Positions 12,384-22,900 of a stretch of DNA of 64,000 nucleotides are shown in pieces. A program made the position numbers and the translations under genes. Source of the stretch: Apoda limacodes. Its lineage: Eukaryota; Arthropoda; Insecta; Lepidoptera; Limacodidae. The notes under the pieces were generated by a model that worked only from the letters and a program-made list of their open reading frames with translations, was not told the origin of the DNA and made no database searches. The stretch is from positions 18,189,901-18,253,900 of the forward strand of contig OX291549.1 of the NCBI GenBank assembly GCA_946406115.1, given 5' to 3'. Within the stretch, counting starts at the first letter, position 1; each line of letters starts with the position of its first letter.

Positions 12384-12567
12384 AGGAAGTTTGTCAGTCA
12401 ATTGCCATCTTGTGGAGTGTTTATCACCGATAACTCTGATCTTCCTATCAAGAAAAGTGCTGGCGTCAAAAACTCTACATCTTCTATATCTTCAGTCAAG
12501 GTATATAGAGCTTTGGAGTTAAGGCATGCTTCTAATTGTAAAAGTATTGTAGAGTGTTCTTTGTGAA
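12384..12567 (-). pseudogene. BEL/Pao integrase C-terminal fragment (duplicate of 14662-14845)
   Basis: On the - strand this reads LQLEACLNSKALYTLTEDIE, then FLTPALFLIGRSEL. That matches the BEL/Pao integrase motif A-C-L-N-S-R-P-L followed by L-T-P-G-H-F-L-I-G. The 180 or so bases are almost identical to 14662-14845 in the same orientation, differing at very few positions, and the similarity stops abruptly at 12561-12567. This implies a recent duplication or two insertions from the same source. The fragment is far too short to function. Confidence 0.7.
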
Positions 12568-13344
12568 CACAAAAATCTTGAACTGTGTTATCATGAAACG
12601 CACTGAGTTAAGTACTGAGTACTTCAAAGAGATTTTTTGTAAAATATGAACAAAAGATTACCCAAGCGCATGTAGTTCACGAAGTCTTCCGTAGAGTGAG
12701 AATTGCGTTAATATGAAAAACTTTTGAACCGATTCTGTTTTAATTGAGAATATTCATAAAGCTCTGTATATAAAACGTATATGGAGTCTACTGGGATCAT
12801 TCTAAATAAAAATTCATCTATTGTTTTACTTTACCTGTGATATAATTTTTTTTTTTGTAAATACATACATATTATACATAAATACACCCAAACTCAAGAC
12901 AAACACAAATGTTTATCATATTAATGTTTGTCCACTGCAGGAATAGGCTACACTACCAACTAGGCTGCGAGTGAGTTAAAACACTATGGGTTCTACATCT
13001 AATAGTTATCATTCTGTAGTCAAAGTAGTGACATTCTTCTCGTTTTGATCCTTTAGAGACTGATTTTGTCTCTTCTGCCTTATGACATTTTATTCGGTGT
13101 TAGAAAGGACATATATAGTGGATACTGATTAATACAATCCAATTATGTTCTCACTTTATCTTGGCCTGATCAAAAATAATCACGCAGGTGTAAAATTCGC
13201 TTCTTGCCCGTGGTAAAACCCCGGATTTTTTTCCCGTGGTAGAACCAACAAATTATTAAATTTTCTTCTTAGTTTTACAATGAGAACCTGCTGGCTTATC
13301 AGCTGCATTGTTTTTGTAAATAGGCTGGTAACGGCACTGTTTAT
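12568..13344. other. No gene recognised; contains one SINE fragment
   Basis: The only recognisable element is the SINE fragment at 12845-12975. The remainder is AT-rich and non-coding. Confidence 0.45.
12845..12975 (-). mobile_element. tRNA-derived SINE, family S1 (partial)
   Basis: The + strand shows 'ttgtaaatacatacatatta', 'aactcaagacaaacacaaat', 'gtttgtccactgcaggaata' and 'ctaccaactaggctgcgag'. These correspond to the complement of the full copy at 43525-43801. The region around the B box is shortened by a small deletion. Confidence 0.65.
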
Positions 13345-13665
13345 ACCTTGTCTTTACCAGTTATAAGTCTTGAAGACATCTTTCAGTGCCATTGTAAACC
13401 GTTTCGGGGACGTGACAGCCCCCTGTTTCACTCCTTTTTGTGGTTGGATAGGTCTTGTTTGACTGTTCTGTACTTGAATTAGCATCATTGTATGATTACT
13501 ATACAAACATCTGAAACACCTCGACCAATTGCCAGACAACTGTCTTATAGTCCAGCAAAGGCTAGACACGTGGGCTATGGTGCCGCAACCCAATAAGCCC
13601 AGCCTGTTCAGGTGGTTGGAATTCGAAGATTCCTTATCTATTTGTAATAAATTTCCCCTCAAAAT
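13345..13665 (-). pseudogene. LINE reverse transcriptase fragment (RTE-like?)
   Basis: The - strand open frame ends in IQVQNSQTRPIQPQKGVKQG followed by AVTSPKRFTMALKDVFKTYNW (first 20 shown). This is the reverse transcriptase motif usually seen as K-G-V-K-Q-G-D-x-x-S-P-K-L-F. The rest of the 102-codon frame is less clear. Only this motif block survives, and no catalytic Asp box is present nearby. The RTE assignment rests on my recollection of the motif and is uncertain. Confidence 0.6.
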
Positions 13666-14269
13666 AGTATGACGTGACAGAGAAGCAAGATCGGACGATA
13701 ATTTTTCAGGTGGACGTTATCTTCCCTTTTTAAAAAAATAGGATCACAATGCAGAGCAGAAGTAGCTCCATGCCTCCTGAGTTTTAATAAATTTATTTAA
13801 GGACAACCAACAAAGTATACATAAATTACATAAGAATTACAATGATGCTGGTCTAAATTTCTTAATGCTATTTAATTAAAGGCTGCCAAGACATTCGTAG
13901 TAAAAAAAAAAGGAAAACGAAGACTTAAAATACAAATCCACAATAAATGCAAAACAATCCAAAAAACACAAAGAAAAACACAAAAAGCAAAAAATACAAA
14001 ACATGCAAAAACACAAGAAGACAATAAGTTTATTGCATTATTTTTAATATTTTCCTAAAGGAATCCAGATAGAAGGTATATAAGGGAAGAAGCAGAAATA
14101 ATTACCATCACGACACTAATTACCACAGGTGTGGTCATAGATGTTACGAACGTATGCCCGTATCATCCACCTATCAACGATGGTATTACGTCCCACAAAG
14201 TAATAGGTGATGAGGCTTTCGCCATGCCGGGCATAAACCAGAGTAGAGATAACTTTAAAATTCAGAAAT
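13666..14269. other. No gene recognised
   Basis: Non-coding. There is an A-rich stretch at 13900-14035 built from 'caaaaaacacaaa'-like units. No element boundaries are visible. Confidence 0.45.
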
Positions 14270-14360
14270 TGTGACTATATGATTGCCCTTTACTGAGAAT
14301 CGAACCCGGAACCTTTGACATGGCAGCCGCACGCTTCACCCCTACGCCACTCGGTCCTAT
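14270..14360 (-). mobile_element. tRNA-like SINE head, second type
   Basis: Read on the - strand, there is an A-box-like GTGGCGTAGGGG and, about 45 bases on, a B box GGGTTCGATTC, the internal RNA polymerase III promoter layout. It does not fold into a full tRNA cloverleaf by inspection, so a SINE head is more likely than a tRNA gene. Confidence 0.5.
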
Positions 14361-14456
14361 CGTCATAAATAATGAAGTAAAGTGCCATTTTTGTCTCATG
14401 AAAACAACATTTTGAACTAGGTCTGCCACCCCTTAGCCCAAAAGCTGGCTACGCCC

Positions 14457-14661
14457 TTGGGCCATAGGATTTACAATTGAGATAACGTTTGTCAGTTCAC
14501 TGATAGCAGTTTGTGTATAAATCTGAAAATCGTCTGCACAGAGATTGTGTATAAATCTGAAGATTGTCTGCACAGAGAGGGTAGAGAGAAGATAATAATT
14601 GAGATGTTATAGAATTAATGAAAATACCAAACAGGAGAGGAGTCAACAAAGATGACTTAAA
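14457..14661. other. No gene; imperfect internal duplication
   Basis: 'gtgtataaatctgaa(a/g)atcgtctgcacagag' occurs twice in tandem at about 14512-14545 and 14547-14580. The preceding 'gccaaaa…tacgcccttgg' near 14430-14460 resembles one end of a hAT MITE, but no matching partner end was found. Confidence 0.4.
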
Positions 14662-16015
14662 AAGTTTGTCAGTCAATTGCCATCTTGTGGAGTGTTTATC
14701 ACCGATAACTCTGATCTTCCTATCAAGAAAAGTGCTGGCGTCAAAAACTCTACATCTTCTATATCTTTAGTCAAGGTATATAGAGCTTTGGAGTTAAGGC
14801 ATGCTTCTAATTGTAAAAGTATTGTAGAGTGTTCTTTGTTAGTTACTTTCAGTGATCACATAGGCCATAAGAGTGCATTGAAGTACTACTCCATTTGCAT
14901 TTTAGTAAGTTCGGTCATGAAAACTGGTTCAAGATGTTTTGCCAACAATGATCTCCTTCTTGAATTAATCTATTGGAGCAAACGAAATTTGTCCCGTTAC
15001 CGCAATAAATATGATGTACTGTTCCTTTTCTTGCGCCCATCCTACGCAAAGCTGCCAGGAATGTGGAAGAAGTGAGATCTTGTACTAATTCCTAATGAAC
15101 CGCTTTATTGCTATGCATGAATGCATTAGTGGCATGGATACCTAAGGATGATCGCTTGTTAGTTTTCTGCTGATACAATCTATAGAAATTGCTGTACACT
15201 TACCGTAAGTACTGTAAATATGATAGCTGATATTTCAGTTTTAATATGTATTTGCTACAAATGGTTTTCACCTTCCTGGATTTCCAAGTGATAAAACGGC
15301 CGGGATAGTTTGCATTTTGGTTCTGGTAAATCTACTATTGTGATACATAACCGAATTTGCTTCATTATTACTAGATATATAGCAATATGATGGTGTTTTA
15401 TTTCTATGTTTATGTTCGCGTTTTAAAATCTTCCGCCAACTCGCATTATTCCGTTAGAAAAAATCATTATCGCTGATCAGTTTATTATTTCGTAGGTCGG
15501 TGATTTCTTTAGGAAATACCACCTATAGTTTGGCCTCGAACATATTTCGCTACACGCAATTTTTTGGCTTTATTTTTTCTGTATTTTCTTTGTTTATTTT
15601 ATGTCGAGATGAATCTGAATATCCATGCTAATACTCATACAACCTTCGAAAAAGAGCTTAATTTACATAACAATGTATTGATTATACTGTTGTTACTTTG
15701 TGTAACACACGTTACCTACGTATTTTTATGTTTTCGAAGATGCAACGAATTTTCTTTTGAAGCCAGCCATCCGAGTGGATTAAACAATTTTAAGATATCA
15801 GATAAAAGGGTCTGTTTAGTTTCTTTTGAAATCAAAGTGTCTGTTTTTGACTCAAACTTAAAGATGTCGCTTTTTGGGTTCCATTGCAGTCCCAAAGTTT
15901 TACTGGAGTCAGCCTGTTCAAAGTCAGATTTTGTGACGCTATGATCGTCAGGTCTCTAATATTTACACTGCATTAAAGTTCTATTTTCGAAGATATATCC
16001 ATTTGACTTCAAAAG
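14662..16015 (-). pseudogene. BEL/Pao retrotransposon pol remnant (reverse transcriptase to integrase), antisense
   Basis: Read on the - strand from high to low coordinates, three pol blocks appear in the right order. At about 15945-15755 is the C-terminal reverse transcriptase/connection block, with SKTLGLQWNPKSDIFKF and LLSDILKLFNPLGWL. At about 15456-15375 is the integrase zinc-region lead-in, with GIMRVGGRF. At 15070-14662 is integrase, with FLAALRRMGARKG, IYCGNGTNFVCSNRLIQEG, LEACLNSKALYTLTED and LTPALFLIG. The integrase core motif normally Asp-Asn-Gly-Thr-Asn-Phe reads Gly-Asn-Gly-Thr-Asn-Phe, so a catalytic Asp is lost in addition to many frame breaks. The long + strand open frames over this region are shadows. 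The flanks show no LTR. Confidence 0.75.
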
Positions 16016-17236
16016 ACAAATCAAATCTTGTTTTAATTGCTTTGCTTTTGATATATAATGAGTCCCATGTAGTAGGTCGAGATCTGTATGAACTACCAAA
16101 TCATATCCATTCCACTAAAGAGAAACGTTGCAACGGTGGTGACATGATTTTTGACACAGGTAACCAGCTAGCTGGAGTTAAGATTGGTTTTACAATTATA
16201 GTAAGTAGGAGCCTAACTTTCAGGCTCACCTCGGTACATTTCAAATTGTGAAATGATAACTCGCAATGTTTTAATTTCTTTCAAGGATGTTAAGTACAGT
16301 GTTTGTTGCATCATTAGCTACAAACACTATAATTTATTGTTCACTAACATTTGCCCGCGTCTCCACCCGTGCCTAATTCAGTTAGCTGTCGGCGTGGGAT
16401 TCCTACAGCAACTCCTTAATTATTGTAACAAGAAATCTGTCTCACAATCACTGCTTCGATTACGTCAATGACCATCAACTCTAAATTCCGTAAGCAGACC
16501 GTCTTTACGTCTCCAGATTGGAGGTTACGCTTTCACATAGGTACCCATTAAGTATTATGATCAAACAAATCAATGAAGAAATTTTTACATTGTACTATCT
16601 TTAAAAAAACTGCAGAAACGACAATGTTTTAGTGTCTATTGGGACAGAAAGACAGTCCGACATACGCATAGATTTGCCTAAAAATGAGTTTTATTTTCAT
16701 GTAGGTACAAAACCCTTATACTGTACTGAAATCTTATTTGATTTACCACGATAATTGTCTGAAGCTTCGCACAAATTATACCTACTGATCGCTGCCACTT
16801 TTAAAATTTGGAAGAAACTGATAGGTGAAGATTACATTTAAACATTCAATTTATCTTGTGGTAAATGTAATTGGTACTCAATACTTCAATCCGTTGTATT
16901 TAAAAAGTATTAGGGCAATATTCAAGTCGAATCTCTATCAAAATATTCGTCTCATTTCATTAGGATGGGATACGCGATATTAATATTCATGATGTAAATC
17001 TTTTTGATAAAACCTATCAGAACCAGTGGTAACGGTATCTCCAGTAAATCAACCACGTTCTTACGCAATTAGAGGACGCGCTACCGGAGGCTATCGACCT
17101 TCCCAAGATAGCTTGAAAGAACTGTTATGTTGAATTAAATTCGTAGCTGGCAGGCACCACCTGCACAGCCAGTCTTGCTTCAACGAGGGGTTCGTTCGCA
17201 TCCAATATATAACGTCTTAAGATAAATTATTAGAAT
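16016..17236. other. Upstream region of the secreted-protein gene; no other gene recognised
   Basis: The part up to about 16480 may still be decayed BEL/Pao sequence, but no motif survives. The last 200 bases before the ATG at 17237 are less AT-rich. They include 'ccagtcttgcttcaacgagg' and TATATAA at 17206-17212, which is too close to the ATG to be placed confidently as a TATA box. Confidence 0.4.
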
Positions 17237-17404
17237 ATGTGCGTCAAAGTTATTGCTCTCATATTTCTATGTGGCATTTTGTCAAATTTTGCAAATTCAG
17301 CTACAACATATGATCAGCGTCAAACCGGAGATTTCAACGTTCAAGTTGATCTTAAAGATATAAATATACTTGCTTTTTTAAATAGAGGCAAAGAAGAATA
17401 TGTG
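17237..17404 (+). CDS. Exon 1 of the secreted-protein gene
   Basis: 56 complete codons from ATG to the GTAAGA donor at 17405. It holds the whole signal peptide. The ATG is preceded by 'attagaat', an acceptable insect start context, and no upstream in-frame ATG is present in the same open stretch. Confidence 0.65.
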
Positions 17405-19849
17405 GTAAGATTTTTTTTCAATTTTCACTTTTTCCTTGAGGCAATAATATATTACCAATATAATCTGTTTATGAATCTGTTGTATGCGGATAATATTTTA
17501 ATGTAGATAATTTTGAGGAAAAACACTGTAACATTTTAACAGTAGTTATTCCCCTTTGTTAATTATTACGTAGTAAACCTACCTACTAGTTGTGATACCT
17601 ACCGTAGCACAAAATATCCATATGATAAGGGTACACCGGGTCGGCAAAAATATCAATAATTTTAGGACTTAGTTAGACTAGGAGTTTCTATTGGGTGGTG
17701 TTACGGAACCCTTTATGCGTGTGTGTTTGACTAGCACTTGGCCAGTTTTATTTAATACAAACATAGTAGTCAGCTATTTTATCTGTTTATAAATCTGTTG
17801 TATGCGTATAATATGTTAATGTAGATAACTTTGAGGAAAAACACTTTAACATTTGAACAGTAGTTATTCCCCTTTGTTATTTATTACGTAGTAAACCTAC
17901 CTACTAGTTCTGATACCTACCGTAGCAAAAAATATCCATATGATAACGTTACACCGGGTCGGCAAAAATATCAATAATTTTAGAACTTAGTTAGACTAGG
18001 AGTTTCTATTGGGTGGTGTTACGGAACCCTTTGTGCGTGTGTGCGACTAGCACTTGGCTTCAAATTAATTAAAACCGAAGTCAGGGCTGTAGCTAGAGTT
18101 GAATCTAAGGTAGGGCAGCGGTGGTTTCATGCACGGGTACGGCGCAAATCGCCGCGCGGATCGCGGGAAAAAAAGAGCAAAACTCATTAATTTATAGTAC
18201 GGAAAAACAATTTATATAAATCATACCTTCGTTTATGGTACTTTTAAGGAAGGGCATTAGTATTTCAAGCCCTATGCATTGTCCCACAATGCCCCCCCTT
18301 AGCTACGGCCCTGGCCGAAGTCTGACGTAGATAAATAACAAACCCAAGAAACTTTTGCGATATTTCAGAGAATTTTCAACTATTTTCGTTTTACCGATAT
18401 CTTTTTTTGCTTTTGACAGGTAAAAATTTTACAAAATGTATGGTTTAGAAATATATATATATGTATATATATATATACATATACTTACCTACTTAGGTAT
18501 ATCTTCGGTTTTCCTGCTATTGCATATGTTTGTGCTTTTTAATAATAATGTTTATCCTTTTATTGATACCAAATTTTGTAAAAAAAAATGTGCTTGTCAG
18601 CTCCGACACGCGAATGGAGTTTACTCTTTAAGTGCGATTGTCTAAGACCATGGATATCATCTGAGACCAGAGTAATTGTCAAGACACATCAAACAAGCCC
18701 GAACTCGATGGGTTGGTGTCGTTTCGTTGTAGTCTGCCAGTAGCCGGAAGGCTTCATCATCAGATCTTCATTATCTTAGAACAGAGTGCTTGTCATAACA
18801 AATTCAACGAGTCCGAAGTTGAATGGGTTGTGTTGTTTCCTTATAGAGTTCCTATTGCCACCTTCTGGCTCCGTCATCGCATCAGCTCCAGGGTACCATA
18901 TTATTGTACTGACACCGAAGTTATATAAGTAAACCAAATTTCAGCGCAATCGGACATCGGGATGTGGGTCAAATCTTACAAGCAGATGTGACCTAAAAAC
19001 AACGCTTTTTAGGGTTCCGTAGCCAATGGCAAAAAAAGAACCCTCATAAATTCACCATGTTGGTCCATATGTCACAGCCTCATAATTCCGTCTTTGGGTA
19101 TTTTCTAATGAAATTTTACAGCTACACGTGTGTTTTGAACCACCATACAGATAGGTATGTATAAAATAAAAATTGCAAAAATTTTTTTTAGGCGTAAATG
19201 TATGGAACATTGAACTGAGGTATGAACATTTTTTTTTAACCAAAAATGTACTAATAGGGTGTAATTGGATAGGGCTTCAAAATTGCATTTGAGATTCGTA
19301 AGATTTTTAAGAAGGAAACTCTAAAAGTCTACAACCCTCGCGTTAGAAAAAGTAAATACTTACCTACTGTACATATTTGCCTTGACTGAACCTAGTATAG
19401 CATTATGTATATAATCTGTGACTGAACTAAAAACAAATTTACCGTAGAGGAAAAAACAGTTTCGATCGAGGCTTAATATTACCTACTTGCAGTCCACGGC
19501 TTCTTACTTACGTATCGGAATATGTAATGCGGTAGTATGTAGGTAGTATGTAGTGCGGTTGTGTATTTGTATTACTGTGGTGTACGTATGAGTGTCCGTT
19601 TGTCAGTTTTTTTTCATCACTCGTTTATCACTTTAAAGCTGGTTATTTACATTTACAAGTTATAGTTACATTGTAAATAGTTTTGTCTTTGGTAGTAAGT
19701 CACTCCTCCATAGGGTCTAACTAAAAAGAAATATAATAATTATTAAAAAAATACTATTTTTGGACAAATCACACAGCGCCATCTTGTCCCAAATGAAGCA
19801 AGGCTTTTAATATGGATACCACAACGGAAACAAATGCAAATAGTATAAT

Positions 19850-19900
<51 letters not shown>

Positions 19901-22900
19901 TTTTTTACATATTATACAAAGAAACTCGAGACAAAAACAAATGTTTATCGGATGAACGTTCGTTCTGTGCGGGAATCGAGCCCATGCCTCCAGTTCAGCA
20001 GGTAGATCAGTACCCTCTAAGTTACAAAGCGTTATGCTGAGAGGGGGGAGGGCTTATTTTCGTATAAAATGTACCTACCTAGCAACGAATGATTTAAAAA
20101 TATTTTTCATCGACACTTCTAGTTAAACTAAGACTGGCTAACGATACTTTTGAATTTATAGCTACAGACTATAACCGAATAGGACATTTACTGACACAAA
20201 TTTGCTTTTATGGTGTTGACATTCTCATCACAAAATATCGTTTACATTGTCATTTACAACGTAATAAGCTTTTGTGATAGCAGGTGTTTTTGGAGCGGCA
20301 AATTTACGAGAAGGTACTTAGTAAGTATACACACGTCACCTTATGAGTTTCGGCTGACTGATGAATAACAAATGAATTCTTGAAAAAATAAAATCCGGCC
20401 AAGTGCGAGTCTAGCTTTATAATGTAACATTTTGCTTCTTGCCAAATTTTATGATTCTAGGTCGAGGGAAGTTCCCCATAGGTTTTCATTTATTTGTGTT
20501 ACAATATACGACAAAAATGACCGTATTTTGGCTTAGAAACTTGATTTTTTTACAACTTTAAGTGATCGCAGACTTATTTTAACTTTATTCCTCCACGCGT
20601 TCTTGTGTAAAAGGGTCTTGACGAATAAACTTTTTTTTTTGATGTTATAACAAGACATTAATGAATTTCGAATTTTTCCTGTATTTGTGATGTAAGACCT
20701 TGCTTTGCGTTAAATTTCATGATTCTAGGACAACGGGTAGTACCCCATAGGTTTTGATTTATATGTGAATGCCAAAATATGCGACAAAAATGGTCTTTTT
20801 TTATTGGGATTACTTAAAAGCTTGGTTTTTTTCCGCTTCAAGAGTCTGTAGACCATAGTATTTGATATTTATTTTAACTTGATATCTTCACGCGTTCCTG
20901 AGAAAAAGGGTATTGACAGACAGACAGACGGAAAGCAAAGTGATCCAATAAGGGTTCCTTTTTTTCTTTTGAGGTACGAAACCCTAAAAAGGATGCATTT
21001 TATATAGCACTCAATATGGCTTAACTAAAAAAATACATTATTTATTTTTAACCCAATTTATGTTCTTGCTAAACCATAATAAACGATAGGTATTGTTTTT
21101 AATTTTATACCCTTAGTAAATAGTTTACGATGGTTTTAGTGTGGAATAATTCATCGCACTTCATACTGGTTTAAAATTGTGCTTAGGAGTACAAAACATC
21201 TATTCAAGGTATTAGAAAAAAACATAAGTATTTATAGAGGAGGCGGCGGGTCAGTCAGATATAAATTACTAAGACTTTGTGTTTGTGCCGTTTGCTGTAG
21301 AGACACTTGGTCTATGGGGTCCATCGGCCAAACGATTTGTAAAAGAAATTACTCCTCGTTTGGTCGCCGCTGCAAGTGACAAGGCTGTCTGGCTCATATC
21401 TCTCTCAAAAGGATAAGTGTTGCAATTCAAAGAGTAATAATGTAGCCAGTTTTCTTGCCATTTGACAAAAGTCCTTGTCCACATGGATTTTTTGATATTT
21501 TTAGTTCAGTTTTATATTAGTTTAGTAATTTTAGTAATTGATTTATTCAGTAATATATTCAAAGATTAAAGACAACCTTGATGATACAATTTTTTTGCAT
21601 GTGTAACATTAGATACTTGATAATAGGGATACCTAATAGCAACTTTTTTATATTAGTATTACCTACGTACTTTAAATGGAAAAATGTGACTATACGCTTG
21701 ACAAGTTAGTTACGCATGTGGAGTGGAGATAAGAGACCTATTACCAGAGTATCTATTACATTACGAACTTCCAAAAATAATGAAGCTCTTAATTCGACAA
21801 ATTTTTTTACCTCAAGTTTTCGCCATTTCTGGGGGTTGCATGACTTAGATAACAATCCCAATCACAATCGTATGGCAGTCTCAAATTATCTCGTACATTG
21901 CAATTACGTTTGGTGATGAGTTGATCATGTTAATAACTATTCGATTGTTTGGCTCAAGAATATGTTACAGGCAGCTGTTCCTTCCGACACCGATTCGTTG
22001 CTGATATAATGGCCCGATACCGGTAAATATTGGTGACCACCCAAGGGTGGATCCAGAACAAAAGTTAAGGGGGGGTGATTATAAGATCTAAAGGTATTTT
22101 TTAAACTTTGAATCTGCAAACGTAAGTTACCCAATCGACCGAGCTCGTGCAGTTTTTGAATAATTAAATAAAAAAATCCAAATAACCCAATTATATATTT
22201 AAAAAATGTTACAATTCATTTCTTCCTCGGCCGTCCTTAGGGGGGCGTGATCGCCCCCCGCTGGTTCCGTCCTTGTGACCACCTGACCACAAACAGGGGT
22301 TGGATAAAACAAGTTCTACCCACTTTTTGACGTAGGTTATAAAGCGTTAAGTTTGCTTTACTTTCCCCGCCCGTACTGTGTCATCGCCGATATCGATGTC
22401 AATTCTTCGTGGCAATGATATTGGTTATGATTCAGAATGTGAAATGTATCAGATTATCTGTCCGCCGATAATACATCATTGGCCGATATCATTACCGTCC
22501 AGTGTGAATATAGCGAATGGCAATTTAGTAGCGAGCTATCCTGCTGAAAATTCTAGTTTTATCTCGAAGTGTTTACTCAGAGACAGGTCAATTTAATAAA
22601 TTTTGTGTCAGATTAATGTAATGTATTTGTAGCCAAGTAATGCCTCTGGTTTGCTAGCGTCCATAGACTACGGTGCCGGTGACGATCTGCTTCAGCGTAA
22701 TTAACTGGCTAATTTAACCAGATGGCTGTAATATATATATAACATAATTTTATTTAATTGTTACAGGATTACGACTATGCTTACGACTACTCTGAAATGA
22801 CTATAAAACCGCAAAACGGTACCACCAGAAAACCGTTTAAATTAACGACAAGTTTCATAAATTACACAACTACCTTTCCTACACCGACGTTGCTCGACCA

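Noticed and set aside
14677..15075. 132-codon + strand open frame
   Set aside because: The complementary strand carries clear BEL/Pao integrase motifs; this frame is their shadow.
15564..16471. Three consecutive + strand frames (126, 82 and 72 codons)
   Set aside because: They have hydrophobic or biased composition and no domains, and the first overlaps the - strand BEL/Pao reverse transcriptase block.
17206..17212. TATATAA as the core promoter of the secreted-protein gene
   Set aside because: It is only 25 bases from the ATG, leaving no room for a 5' UTR; likely AT-rich background.
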